Positions 43,605 to 55,203 of a stretch of 64,000 nucleotides of DNA are shown piece after piece. The first letter of the stretch is position 1. Every line of letters begins with the position of its first letter. The notes beneath the pieces were generated by a model. It was not told where the DNA came from. It did no database searches and worked only from the letters and a program-made list of their open reading frames with translations. The stretch comes from Adiantum capillus-veneris (lineage: Eukaryota; Streptophyta; Polypodiopsida; Polypodiales; Pteridaceae): the NCBI GenBank assembly GCA_014529385.2, contig CM043942.1, positions 5,296,501-5,360,500 of the forward strand, read 5' to 3'. Position numbers and translations under genes: made by a program.

Positions 43605-44416
43605 TCATCTTATGCTTCCATTTTCTGAAGCTCCACACATCCAAATAGGAGTGTCTTTGTTTAACCAGGATGGGAGTTTAGTTTCAGCTGAAGAGACTGA
43701 ATCAAACTCTTGGATGGGTGTTTTCAAGACATCTCTATAAGTGTGATCTTTTAGATTTACTCTTGTTATAGATCCCACTTGCTTCAAGTACCGATAATTG
43801 TTTCTCCAATTTTGGATAAGTTGTACCTGTAGCATGAAAGGTCGTCCCAATATGATTTCATAGTTGAGTTTTTTCCCAAAGTCTACTATGGCAAAAGTGT
43901 GTTGATATTCAATTTCGCAGGAATTGACTATCACTTTTTCAAGCAGCCCTAATGGTCTCTCAATGTGTCCGTCAGCCAACTGCAATTTCATTCGAGTTTG
44001 TCTAATTGCCAGCTATCCCCAGGATTCCCATACTGCTTTAGTGGCTATGGCTATGCCTGCTCCACTATTCAGTATTGCCATGGTTTCAATGTCATTATAT
44101 TTCACGGGGAGGGTGGTGTTTTAGTGGCTATGGCTATGCCTGCTCCACTATCCAGTATTGCCATGGTTTCAATGTCATTATATTTCACGGGGAGGGTGGT
44201 GTTTCCTTCTTCTCCTTCATGATATTCTCCGACTTTGTTCATGGGAACAGATTGAATCTCTTTATTGTCCATTTCATTTTTCAATTTTCCCAAATTTTTT
44301 GAGATTAACCCCGTTATCCCCACCTTCTCTAAGGTTTTCTGTAAATCATTCCACAAGTATGGTCTGAGTTTTAACAGTTCTCCCAAGCTAAGAGTGCATT
44401 GGATAGGTGTAGACAT
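43605..44416 (-). pseudogene. D first protease (retropepsin), disrupted
   Basis: The minus strand reads 'YNDIETMAILDSGAGIAIAT' with the catalytic DSGA (about 44130), then 'KLQLADGHIERPLGLLEKV' and 'YEIILGRPFMLQV', the second conserved block. An 83-bp tandem duplication (44041-44206) repeats the DSGA region out of frame, the second copy reading NSGA. The domain lies in the normal Ty3 position between Gag and RT. Confidence 0.8.
44041..44206. repeat. 83-bp tandem duplication in the D protease
   Basis: Two almost identical 83-bp units (44041-44123 and 44124-44206) repeat the active-site coding region. They differ by a few bases (ATTCAG versus ATCCAG). 83 is not divisible by three, so the frame is broken. 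Confidence 0.92.
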
Positions 44417-44770
44417 GATTGAATGAATGTTGTCTACTTCTAGGGTCTATTCAGCTCTTTTTACTTGAGTGGTCTTACACATGATGGATTCATCTTCGTA
44501 ATCTCCCAAGTAAGAAGGTAATGTTTTCAAGCTCAATGGTTTTTACATTACCGAAGTTTCAGATCCACAATCCCCGTATAAGGATTGTGCATTGACGTTC
44601 ATATCAGAAGGTAGGTTATCCAACCAGACTTCCTCTATAGGAGTTGACTTTAGAGTTAGGCTCCCATCATTGATCTTTGTCACTTTTTCCCATAAGTGTC
44701 ATGGCCAGTCTTCCTCTATGAATGGAATTATGTCTAAGGCATCTTCGCTGTCAGGGACTATCAACTCTGG

Positions 44771-44924
44771 TTATTTTGTTTCAAGGAGGGATTCTGCTGC
44801 CACATCGGATTTTTCTTTACTGTCTCTTACCACAAGCTCTTCAAGTTTTGCAATACTTTCAAGCTTGGGTTTTTGTTTTTCCAACATTTCTTGGGTGATT
44901 CTTACCAAATTTTGATAAGCTTCC
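44771..44924 (-). pseudogene. D Gag-protease linker, left part
   Basis: The minus strand reads 'EAYQNLVRITQEMLEKQKPK' and 'LEELVVRDSKEK', helical and charged, continuing the segment interrupted by Copia C (right part at 50476-50882). The stop is at 44771. Confidence 0.55.
44920..44924 (+). repeat. Target-site duplication of Copia C (left)
   Basis: CTTCC at 44920-44924 and again at 50471-50475 flanks the Copia C LTRs. Confidence 0.93.
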
Positions 44925-45116
44925 TGTTGGGGTATAAAGCCCAATGTGGTCGCCCAGGTAAGTGGGCAGGCCGCCAGGTATGTACACATATTCTTTTGTA
45001 AAAACCTAATAAGAACTCACTATGCTCTACACATTACAGTAGAGCGAGTTCACCACATCGTCGTGCTCTTCTTCTCGCACTCTCTCTCGCGTCGCACTTC
45101 CCCTCGTACTCCTTCA
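44925..45116 (+). repeat. 5' LTR of Copia C
   Basis: 192 bp, TGTTGGGGTATAAAG...CTCCTTCA. The same length and nearly the same sequence recur at 50279-50470. Confidence 0.96.
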
Positions 45117-45118
45117 AC

Positions 45119-45130
45119 TGGTATCAGAGC
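45119..45130 (+). promoter_or_regulatory. Primer-binding site of Copia C
   Basis: TGGTATCAGAGC, two bases after the LTR, is a perfect complement of the plant initiator tRNA-Met 3' end. Confidence 0.95.
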
Positions 45131-45767
45131 TCAGATCGAGGCTCGGGGCAGCACTGCAGGAGGCTAGAGTCACCAACTCAGATTGGAGTGAAATTCAACA
45201 GGCGAAGACACGGCCCCAAATCCGGTGGGTAAGCCAAAGGGCTTGGTGTTCTCAGAATTTCATTCTGAGGTCATCTCGGCCACCGTTCGGCTTCGACAAA
45301 GGTCTACACGCAGGCCATTTTCGACTACGTGGTCTCGACGGGTGCATATCCGACTCTGCAAATTTGGGGTTTTCGGCCTACGACTGTAGGTGCTGAGGAT
45401 ATCGACACTCCCAGAGTGTTGATTTGTGGCTGTCTACATATCGAAGGACGGCTCACAGTTCTTGGAGGCGTGTCACATACGACACGGGCGCATCTACACA
45501 CAGACTGTAGGCGACATCCACTAGTTCATCAGGTAGCTTGTGTTTGCTGCTTGATATTCCAGATTTCATCTTGACATTGCAGGTACTTCCACATGGGATG
45601 TATTGTCAGAGATGATGTATGTCTGTTGAGGGTTTACTGGCTGTGAGTCACGCAGCAAACAACCGCCGCAGCGGTTACAACATATAGTGGGAAATTTGTG
45701 GATGTATGACTTTGTGGGAAGTCTATGTACTGTCAAATTTACTGCAGCCTTTGTTGAGGGTCGAGTG

Positions 45768-45822
45768 AGGTTTTATTGAGCTGGGGGATTCTCGAATGTT
45801 GAGATCCTTTCGGTGATACAGG
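45768..45822 (+). promoter_or_regulatory. Conserved leader block of Copia C with hairpin
   Basis: Counterpart of 31193-31247 in Copia A: 55 nt with two differences. The hairpin (45786-45807) is identical in both, with arms GGAT-T-CTC and GAG-ATCC and loop GAATGTT. It lies about 650 bp after the primer site and 400 bp before the Gag ATG. Confidence 0.5.
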
Positions 45823-46217
45823 TCTTGGAGCGATCCCTCGAGCACCCTTAGATAGGCAGCTAGGATGTATTGACTGTGAGTTAGACAGTTGGGATTGCAT
45901 CTTTGCTTTACTGCCGTTGAGGCATTGTCGCAGTCTATGCTTACAGGACAGTGACAGGACAGTCAGAGACAGTATAGGTGCAGGACAGGTTTACCCGTAG
46001 CTTACAATGTCAGAGAGACAATGGTTTTTTGAGCTGTTTTTTGGTCTGTTTTTTGAGTACACCAAAGCCATTTTACAAAGGAGACTCTGCCGAAATTTAT
46101 GCAGAATCTGAAGCTTTCTTGGTTCATTTGACAGGTTGATATTGGTTCAGAGGTCAGTTTACAGGGGAAACTCGGCCGAATTTTTCCCAGGAAAGTAAAC
46201 TATTGTGAAGCGTAGCT

Positions 46218-49200
46218 ATGGCTGGATCACAGGACACTGCTCTTTACAATATCAAGAAGCTGGATGGAACCAATTTCCCATTGTGGAAGAAGCAGATTTG
46301 GCACGTGTTGGTACAAAAGAAGCAGATAAAACCTATAAAGCTCAAGGGGATAAAACCAGAAGATATGGACGAAGATGAATGGAGCGAAATGGATGAATTG
46401 GCACTTTCTACCATTATGCTGACTTTGGCAGAAAGCGTTTACTTCAATGTAGCAGACGAGATGTCGGCTTATCAAGCATGGTTAAAGCTGAGTGATCTTT
46501 ATGAGAAGCAGAGTGCAGCTTCACAGGTATACTGGCTTAAGAAGCTTGTTGACTTGAAGATGAAAGAAGGGACACCTATGTCCAATCATCTGAATGAATT
46601 CAACACCATCTACAGTCAGTTGTCAGCTCAAGGTGTCAAGTGTGATGAACCTGTTAGAGCTATGTTCCTATTGATCACATTGCCGGAAGGTTGGGACACT
46701 TTTCGCACAGCTTTGAGTAATCCTGCACCTCCAGATGGTTTGAACATAGCAGGTGTAGAAGGAAGTCTGCTTACTGAAGAAACCAATAGAAAGACAATGG
46801 ACAAAGGCAAAGGAACAGCCTTAGTTGTCAGGGGAAGGACCAATGAAAAGTAGAAAGGTGGAAAGAGGAATCAGTCTCGTAGCAAGTCCCACAGTGCTAA
46901 AGGCAAGAGTGACATAGAATGCTACCATTGTGGCAAGAAGGGTCACATGAAAAGAGACTGCAGAGAATGGAAAGCAGAAAAAGGCAAAGAGAAAGCTGAA
47001 GACCATGGTGAGAAGAACAAGTCCTCAGTGAAGATTCAAGAAATAAATGTGACAAACACTGTTGCAGAGGATGACAGTCTAGTGTCAGGAGACATCTACT
47101 TTTTGAAGAATACAATGGACTCAGCTCTTCTTACAGCATCTGATGGAAATGCACTGAGTGACTGGATTATAGACTCAGGGGCATCACTTCATGTGTCTCC
47201 AAACAAGGAGTGGTTTACTTCTTATTTGACCACTAAAGATCATGTTCGGCTAGGCAATGGGCAGACATGTGAGATCTTAGGTGTTGGAGATGTTCAATTG
47301 AAGTTTCAGAATGGCTCTTCTTTCATGCTGAAGAATGTGAGACATGTTCCCGCAATTACAAAGAGCTTGATCAGCACAGATTTACTTGATGATGCTGGCT
47401 ACATCACCATTTTTGGACAGAACATGTGGAAGATATCCAAGGGTTCTATGACAGTAGCACATGGAGTAAAGTCTGGAGGACTTTACATGATTTATGTATC
47501 AAATGTCTCTAAACATGTAATCAATGTAACCGAGCAGCCGAACGTTTCTTTGTGGCATAGCCGGTTAGGACATATGTCCAAGAAGGGAATGGAAATCTTG
47601 TCTCGTTCTGGTTATTTGCCTAGCTTTTCATTTAATGATTTTGAATTCTGTGAACATTGTCTGTATGGTAAGCAAACACAGCAGCCACATAAGCATAGAA
47701 TCAGTAGAAGAGATACGCAGTTGGCACTTGTTCATAGTGATTTGTGTGGACCTATGCCTAACCTATCTCTAGGGGGAGCTTCTTACTTTATGACATTTAT
47801 AGATGATTACTCGAGGAAAGTATGGGTTTACTTTGTCAAGCACAAGGATGAAGCGTTTAGTGTTTTCAAAATGTTTGTGACACTTGTGGAGAATCAGAGT
47901 GGCAAGAAGCTTAAATGCTTACGCACTGACAATGGTGGAGAGTATGTTTCAAAGGCCTTTCCGGACTTTTGTGAGTCAAAAGGTATAAAACGTGAACTTA
48001 ATGCTCCTTACAATCCTCCTCAAAATGGTGTTGCTGAGAGGATGAATAGGACCATACAAGAGAAGGTCAGAAGTATGTTTTCTAATGCACAGCTGCCAAA
48101 TGGGTTTTGGGCTGAAGCTGTATCAACAGCTGTTCATCTTGTAAATAGATCTCCTAGCAAGGTTTTGCAGAAGGATTCAGTGCCAGAGATGGTATGGTCA
48201 GGCAAAATGCCCTCATACAAGCATCTCAGAGTCTTTGGCTGTGAGGCATATACTCACGTTCCAAAGGAATTTAGGAACAAACTTGAGCCAAAGAGTAGAA
48301 AGTGCATCTTTCTAGGGTATGGTAATTCTGGTGAGATGGGGTACAGACTTTGGGATCCCGAATCCAGAAAGGTTGTCCGCAGCAATGATGTTCACTTTAA
48401 TGAATCCAAATATCATTCTAAACCAGAGAGGGTTGAGGAGATTAGAAGAGTTGTCTTCCAAGAAGATGGACCTGCACGTGCAAGACAAAATGTCAGGGCT
48501 CAAGAGGAGCAAGGACAGGATAGAGTGGAACCACAGGTTGTGGCTGAGCCTGAGCCACCTATTGTGCGTAGATCTGGACGTGTCACGCGACCTCCTGATA
48601 GGTTTGTTCCATCTATGAATTATGTCATGTTGACTGATTGCAATGAGCCTTCATGTTACAAGGAAGCAGTGCAAATGAAGGACTCCGGGAATTGGCAATT
48701 GGCCATGCAGTCAGAGATGACAGCTCTGCATAAAAACCAGACATGGAAGCTAGTTAAATTACCACAGGGCAAAAAGGCTCTACCCTGTAAATGGGTTTAC
48801 AGGTATAAGATCACCGCTCATGATAGTCAGCCAAAGTACAAAGCAAGGCTTGTTGCCAAGGGCTTTAAGCAAGAACAAGGCATTGACTTTGATGAAGTCT
48901 TCTCTCCAGTGGTCAAGATGACTACATTGAGATGCTTTCTTGCATTGGTTTCCATATTAGATTTGGTGTTGCACCAAATGGATGTCAAGACAACGTTCTT
49001 GCATGGTGATTTAGATGTGGAAATTTACATGCAGCAGCCAGAAGGGTTTGTTGAGAAAGGCAAGGAAGATTGGGTATGCCAGTTGTTAAAGAGTCTTTAT
49101 GGCTTAAAACAATCAACGAGGGCATGGTACCATAAATTCCACAAGTTTATGCTTTCTCAAGGCTACAAACGTAGTGAGTTCGATCACTGTCTATATACAA

Positions 49201-50189
49201 AGAAGGCTAAGGATGGCAGTTGGCTGATCCTTATTTTGTATGTGGATGACATGTTGATTGCTGGCAAGCACTTGGAAGAAATTTCAGCTTTGAAGTCAAA
49301 GATGGCAAAATCGTTTGACATGAAAGACATGGGTGAGGCAAGTCATATACTTGGTATGCGCATTGAGAGAGACAGATCAAAGAAGTTGATTTCGTTATCT
49401 CAAACAGAGTATATTGACAAGGTTTTGCAACGTTTCAATATGGAGAAGGGAAAGGCATTGAGTGTTCCATTGCCACCATATGTGAAACTTAGCAAACAAG
49501 ATTGTCCTGTGTCTGAGGAAGAACAGGCTGAAATGGATAAGATTCCATATGTGTCTACAGTGGGTAGTTTGATGTATGCAATGATTGCTACTCGCCCAGA
49601 CATTGCATTTGCAGTGGGAGTAGTAAGTCGATACATGTCAAACCCAGGCAAGAAACATTGGGAGGCAGTGAAAGGAATATTGAGATACTTGAAAGCTACA
49701 AAGAGTATGCGTATATGCTATGGGAGTCAGGAGCTAAGTGTAAAGGGTTTTACAGACTCAGATTATGCAGGTGACTTAGACAACCGAAGGTCTACGTCAG
49801 GGTATGTCTTTACATTGGCTGGTGGAGCAGTATCATGGCGTTCTAGATTACAAGATTGTGTTACTTAGTCTACTACAGAGGCTGAATATGTTGCAGCATC
49901 AGAGGCATCAATTTGGCTTAATCGACTAGTAACAGATTTGGGAATCAAAGAAGAGATGCCTGTGTTATATTGTGATAGTCAAAGTGCTATACAATTGGCT
50001 CGCAATCCAGTTTATCACTCAAAGACAAAGCATGTGGATGTAAAGTATCATTTCATCAGGGAAATGCTCGAGGATAAGCAACTTCAGCTTGTCAAAGTTC
50101 ACACCACAGAAAATCCTGCTGATCTACTTACAAAAGGACTTCCCTCAGAGAGCTTTGCGCATTTTCGCAAGCAGTTAGGTGTAGGGTAG
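46218..50189 (+). pseudogene. gag-pol: Copia C Gag-Pol polyprotein (two TAG codons)
   Basis: One frame of 1,323 codons with TAG at 46851 (codon 212) and 49866 (codon 1217) as the only breaks. Order: Gag ('LYNIKKLDGTNFPLWKKQI'), CCHC knuckle 'CYHCGKKGHMKRDC' (about 235-248), protease 'WIIDSGASLHVSP' (about 318), pre-integrase 'WHSRLGHMS' (about 444), integrase DDE ('FIDDYSR' 527, 'RTDNGGEY' 570, 'NGVAERMNR' 604), RT ('KARLVAKGFKQEQG', 'MDVKTTFLHGDL', active site 'YVDDMLIAG' about 1007), and RNase H ('FTDSDYAGD' about 1177, 'STTEAEY', 'LYCDSQSAIQLA', 'NPADLLTKGL'). All catalytic residues I can check are present. Both TAGs sit where Gln (CAG) or a similar codon is plausible. The start is the first Met of the frame, matching Copia Gag families. 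Confidence 0.95.
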
Positions 50190-50267
50190 TACATCACTTC
50201 TCTACATCTCTTGTATATTAGCTTGTATAGTAGCTTCTCTCACACTTAAAGTACCACATTGGACTTT

Positions 50268-50278
50268 AAGTGGGAGGT
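50268..50278 (+). promoter_or_regulatory. Polypurine tract of Copia C
   Basis: AAGTGGGAGGT directly precedes the 3' LTR start TGTTGGGG and serves as plus-strand primer. Confidence 0.85.
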
Positions 50279-50470
50279 TGTTGGGGTATAAAGCCCAATG
50301 TGGTCGCCCAGGTAAGTGGGCGGGCCGCCAGGTATGTACACATATTCTTTTGTAAAAACCTAATAAGAACTCACTATGCTCTACACATTACAGTAGAGCG
50401 AGTTCACCACATCGTCGTGCTCTTCTTCTCGCACTCTCTCTCGCGTCGCACTTCCGCTTGTACTCCTTCA
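50279..50470 (+). repeat. 3' LTR of Copia C
   Basis: 192 bp. Differences from the 5' LTR include GGGCGGGCC versus GGGCAGGCC and TTCCGCTTG versus TTCCCCTCG. Confidence 0.96.
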
Positions 50471-50475
50471 CTTCC

Positions 50476-50882
50476 AGCTCAGCTGCTTCCATCTCTGGAG
50501 AAGGATAGTTTTTCCATTTTTTTTCCATGTTTTGACCTGCTTTAAGTCCTGCTTGGTAGGCTTCCAAGGCGGCATTAATAGGCTCAAAAATTTTATCAAC
50601 CAGAATGGATCCTCCAGATATCACGGTTGTTTCTTTAAATTCACTTCCACTTTCTTTCAACTTTTCTTGGAATAGCTTTTTTGTTTTCTCCTCGATTTCA
50701 ACCCGTTGTTTTTGTTTTCTCATCTCATATCTTTTGCTTCTGCTTCTTTTGATTCTTTGCGAAGAAACTTTCATATTTTTCGAATCATCATAGGAGTTGT
50801 GTGTCTTTTTTTTGGCCTGGGCTCTAGTGATTACCTTGATTGGAGCAATCAGTTCACTCTTTGATGAGCTACTAGATATCAC
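50476..50882 (-). pseudogene. D Gag-protease linker, right part
   Basis: The minus strand encodes a very basic helical segment ('QRIKRSRSKRYEMRKQKQRV', 'KLFQEKLKESGSEFKE') that ends at the Copia C target site in 'EAAELEV' and resumes left of Copia C. It lies between the Gag zinc knuckle and the protease of D. Confidence 0.55.
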
Positions 50883-50989
50883 TTGGACTACGTTTACTGT
50901 CGTTTTACCCTTGTTCTAAGGATTTTTAGGAAAATCTTCTAGAAAGTGTCCTCCCTTTTTGCAACATTGTATGCAATAGGCTTCAACTG

Positions 50990-53109
50990 GTTTGAGGTTT
51001 TTGTCACGTTTGGACATTCATTTTTTCAATGATGATCAACACCACAGTTATGACAGTTTCCTGTTCTTGGCTTCATCATGGGTCTTATCATGGGAGGTCT
51101 GACACCTTGATTAGCTACATAATACATTGATGCGAGCTCTGGTGGAGCATAAGTCACTGTTTCTTCCATTGGTGGTGGATGTGAATTATACCAATCTCCT
51201 TCTACCATTAATGTAGATGGACTAGGCTCCGCATAAGGTGTAACAGGCACTAATGCTTGTTCATATATGACTCCTTCCGAGCGCGTGTACTTTACAGGCA
51301 CTGCATTATGTCCTGGATATGGAGGTTGTTGTCCCAACACAGGTTGAGGTCTTTCCATACCCATGGGTAGTCTTTGAGCTTGGGCCATATTAAGCTGATA
51401 TCTGTACATGGGTTGTCCTTGTGGCCTCATGGGCACGTACTGAACATTCCCATCATACTTTGGTATGAAGTAGCACTCTTGGGTCTCATGCTTGGTCCAT
51501 TTACCCTCGATTGCACACCATTTTTGTGGCCTAATTGGTTATCCCTGTGGAGGTATCCCTTGTCCTGTTCCCCACATAGGTGCTTTTTGCATGTTGTTCA
51601 TCATGTCGTTCATCCTTTTAAGCATATCTTCTATGGATGAGAGTGGTGCTGCAGCAGCCTTTCCCACTTGTGTTGGTTTAGTGGATGTTGTTTTATTGCT
51701 TTGGTTATCCTTAGGGACATCTTCTTAGTTGACAATTTCGCAATTGTCTCCTAAGTCAATAGCATCTGACACACACGCTTCTAGGGTTGTATGCTTTACT
51801 ATAGAGTATAGCATGAAGTTCTTTGTTTAGCAGTCCCTCCAGAAACAAAGATACAAGGCGTCCTTCTGCAGGTATCTCCAGCTATGGGCATCTTGGCAAT
51901 GTATTGTTTCATTCGAGTTGCACAATCCCTAACAGACTCAGCATGTTTCTATTTAAAGCTGTAGATTTGAGCTACCGTATTATGTTTGATCTCCGTTTTG
52001 GAACAAGCAGCTACAAATCCTTGAGCTAAGGTGTTCAAGTCCATGATTGACCTTGGTGGAATGTTTTGGAACCATGTCAATGCTTTTCCTTCTAATATCA
52101 TTCCAAACCCCTTGAATTGGGTACGGAATATACGTTTTGCTCTTAGCACTTGCTTAAAGCTTGCTAAGTGGTCGTATGGATCCCTTGATCCACTATATTT
52201 TTTGACCCATTTCTAAAAGTCAGCTGATCTGAGACGTCTGTTTGGTTCAACTCCCGGTCTCCTGGTAGTTGGTCCTGTTCCGAGTCCTTCAAACCAGTCT
52301 GTTGGAAATAGTGACTCATGTAGCCCTGGGTTGACATTAGTGTCACCCGGTTTTCTACGTGATGAGCTGGTTTCTGGTTTCTGGTTTCTTTACATTAGTC
52401 TCAGATGATCTCTCACGGTGTTCATCTCTTGGAAATGTTTCTCGTCCTTGCCCCAATATCCAATCCCGTATGGAATACCCTTGGTATTTGGTTTGTTCTA
52501 CTCCTCACAAGTCATCATAACAAAGTTGTTGTTATAACAATCCTTAAACAGGTAGGTTGGTAGGTCCGCTGATCCCTTATCTTTGATCTTGAAGATATAG
52601 ATGATCTTCATCGCCGTTAGTTGTCCTGGTTTGGCATGAGAAGTCTACAAAAGATCTTTTATGTTTCTATCTTCCCAACAATAGACTCCGATCCTAGGAT
52701 TATTTGTACTAAGCCGTTTCAAGGCTTCAAATCTACTTGATTGTATCCCTCAAATCTAAAGTTGGTGGTCCTTCTTTTGCTAATATATCTGGGATTATGG
52801 TGTTTACTTCTAACTCCCATTTATCTATCACATTAGGGTTTTCGACTTGTAAATACCGTGTTCCGTTTCTGTCCATGTACATTTTTCTTTGTTTGTTTGC
52901 CATAATCTCTTCTTTGAATTCAATCCCATGGTCATCAATGCGAATAGCATACTCCTTGTTAGGGGCCAAGTAAACCTGGGCTCCATGACGGTTAGTCTTG
53001 TAAAAAGATAGTATATGCTTATAGCACACTGTCGTTCCGATTTTTGAGTGAGTCGAGTAAGAAGACATCTCAGATGTTGAATTTGAAAAAGTGTCTGAGA
53101 CTTATTCAA
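50990..53109 (-). pseudogene. gag: D Gag (multiply broken)
   Basis: The minus strand starts around 53068 ('SKIGTTVCYKHILSFYKTN'). The Retrotrans_gag-type capsid core lies at about 52240-51900: 'SRDPYDHLASFKQVLRA', 'FKGFGMILEGKALTWFQNI', 'LAQGFVAACSKTEIKH', 'AESVRDCATRMKQYI'. A Pro/Gln/Met-rich segment (51436-51080) leads to a CCHC knuckle 'CHNCGVDHH' then stop, Lys, Asn, Glu, Cys at about 51055-51010. Several stops and shifts are present. The layout is the standard Ty3 Gag of capsid and zinc knuckle. Confidence 0.8.
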
Positions 53110-55178
53110 GAATTGTATGCAAGGAATTGCCTTGATTCACGCTTTCTTCGATGGATACTCTAATGGAGGTTTCTCCAAGTCTGCCCTGATTTCCTAGTAC
53201 ACGATCAGATCTAAGGTTCATATAGACTTATGAAGCCCTGGATAGAGTACTCACCTTTGGATTGACTTGTCATCAATTTCCACTTGATTCGATTGCGACT
53301 TTCCGTCAAGCCAGTGATTCCTCGTCTACAACCTGATTCCTGTACAAATTTGATCAAGTTAGCTATTCTTCTATAAAGACAATAGAGTTTTTGCTACTCT
53401 CGTGATAGGTCTATATGTGTCACTTCAAATCGAGCTATGGGAGTCAAAATTTGACTTTCAAATTCGACTTAGCAAAAAAATCAAAGGTTTGATCTGCAAC
53501 CTAGAAACTTTCAAATTCGACTTAGCAAAAAAATCAAAGGTTTGATCTGCAACCTAGAAACTGCGTGTACATGTACCAATTTTGAACCGATTGAACCCAA
53601 AATTGCCCGACGGTTTTATATTATGTTGGTCTAACACTGTATAAGTTCAAAAGTCAAAATTGATGTCTCTGGATAGCAGGAGTAAATTATCATGATTATT
53701 TACTTTTGTCAGTTTTTTGCATTTTTTTGATTGGTTTGGCAAGTATACAACTTATTAAAGTCCCTGGACAAGTTTCAACAAGTTTGGACAAAATCTTATC
53801 AAGTTTATCAACTGTTTTTTCGAGAATCTGGCTTAAGTCTCACTTTTGGGATCCAAATTTCACCAAAATTGATTTGTGAGCTTGTGGTACACTCAAACTT
53901 GCAAATTTCTCAAGTTTTGAAGTAGATGTAAATAATTGCGATTATTTACTCCAGCTATATTTTTGCAACTTTTTTGCCCCAACTTTGACACAGATCTGTT
54001 AATCACCTTAAGTTAAGGTCACTAACCAAGTTTCATCAAGTTTGGATAATTTTTGGTCAAATGATCATCAATTATCTGTCTGCATACTAATTTTGCAATT
54101 TTAATCACAATTTTCAATCCAGTGATCCAAATCTTACCAAATTTGGTTTGTGGGCTTATTACAACATGGTAAAACTAATGGCATGTTGACTTGGTCAAAA
54201 AAGTTGAAAAATGGAGCAGATATAAATAATCGCGATTATTTACTACTGACAAATTTTTGCATCTTTTTGGTCAACTGAGCATGTACACATGTTTATCACA
54301 TCAATATAAGCCTATGAATCAATTTTGAACAAATTTTTCCCAATTTACACTCAAGATTCAAAAAGTCAGTACAAACTTTAGTTTTTACCTAGTTTTTTGC
54401 CAATTTAGTGATCCAATCTCTTGGGCCTTTACAAAAGTTGTTTGTACACATGCAATGAGTCAATGGTATGAACCTGGGTCAATTTAGAGTAGAAAGTCAA
54501 TAATCGTGATTATTAACTTCAGGCTTGAAATGAACACTTTTTTGCAATTTTTTCAAAGACAGTCTTTACATGAGCTATTTTAAGCCTATAAATCAAGTCA
54601 AAACTTAATTTGGCCTAAAATGTCAAGAAAAAGTAAATAATCTGAGTTTTGGCCAACTCTTGAAATTTTTACCTCGAAGTGTCTTTGAGCTTACCAACTG
54701 GTTCAGACAACTTTTAGGCTTATTCTCCAGTCGGATTGAGTGGTTTCAAGTCTTTTCGAGCTACTTCTAGCCGTAAACCTAAAATTTTGTAACTTCCAAT
54801 AACAAATCACACTTGATTCTTTCAGAGAGAGCAATGTTCTGAAATCCACCTCGAATCCTACTTCCCTACTCTTAGATTCTCATGCAATGGGGTTATGGAA
54901 AGTATCCACAAACACTCGTTTTCTTATTCTTTATGTTTTTCTGAGCACTGATCTTAAGACTTGTCTCGTCTACCAATCATTCTCAAAATCCTAATCTAAT
55001 TCTACAATCCTAAAGGCACTCAACAAGTACGATTACTTCCAAGCTACCTCTACACAGTAAGAGATGACAATCTTAAGCTATGCGGTTTCTAAAAGAAAGT
55101 TTTGAACTCTAGGCGAACCTAGAGGAAGTTGAAGGATAACTTCACAAGAAGCTCATGTTTTTCCCTAGTTTACGTCTC
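53110..55178 (-). repeat. D leader with palindrome array
   Basis: About 2 kb of AT-rich noncoding DNA lies between primer site and Gag. The palindrome GTAAATAATCG plus its reverse complement, exact or with a few changes, occurs at 53682-53703, 53928-53949, 54222-54243 and 54496-54517 (spacing 246, 294 and 274 bp), with a half copy near 54632. The DNA between is a degenerate tandem repeat. No ORF of note is present. Confidence 0.75.
53455..53560. repeat. 53-bp tandem duplication in the D leader
   Basis: Two identical 53-bp units starting CTTTCAAATTCGACTTAGC (53455 and 53508), a recent local duplication. Confidence 0.92.
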
Positions 55179-55201
55179 TTCGATCCCCGGGAGCGGCGCC
55201 A
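55179..55201 (-). promoter_or_regulatory. Primer-binding site of element D (tRNA-Asp-like)
   Basis: The minus strand reads TGGCGCCGCTCCCGGGGA, two bases after the LTR. It matches the 3' end of plant tRNA-Asp (which would give TGGCGCCGTTGCCGGGGA) except at two positions. The tRNA-Asp primer is typical of Athila-type Ty3 elements, supporting the classification of D. Confidence 0.8.
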
Positions 55202-55203
55202 AA

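Larger units (their letters stand above)
44925..50470 (+). mobile_element. Copia element C, nearly intact
   Basis: 5546 bp with two 192-bp LTRs that differ at only about three positions by eye, a perfect primer site, a polypurine tract, and duplication CTTCC. It is inserted into the Gag-protease linker of D. The single polyprotein frame is broken only by two TAG codons. It is the youngest-looking element in the window and related to Copia A. Confidence 0.97.

Noticed and set aside
53682-54517. CRISPR-like array of palindromic repeats with spacers
   Set aside because: Spacing is about 280 bp, the spacers are themselves degenerate repeats, and the genome is a plant. It is a retroelement leader array.
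55179-55201. Possible tRNA gene fragment (GGAGCGGCGCCA with TTCGATCCCC)
   Set aside because: Only the 3' 23 nt are tRNA-like and they abut an LTR. No anticodon or D arm precedes them, so this is a primer-binding site.
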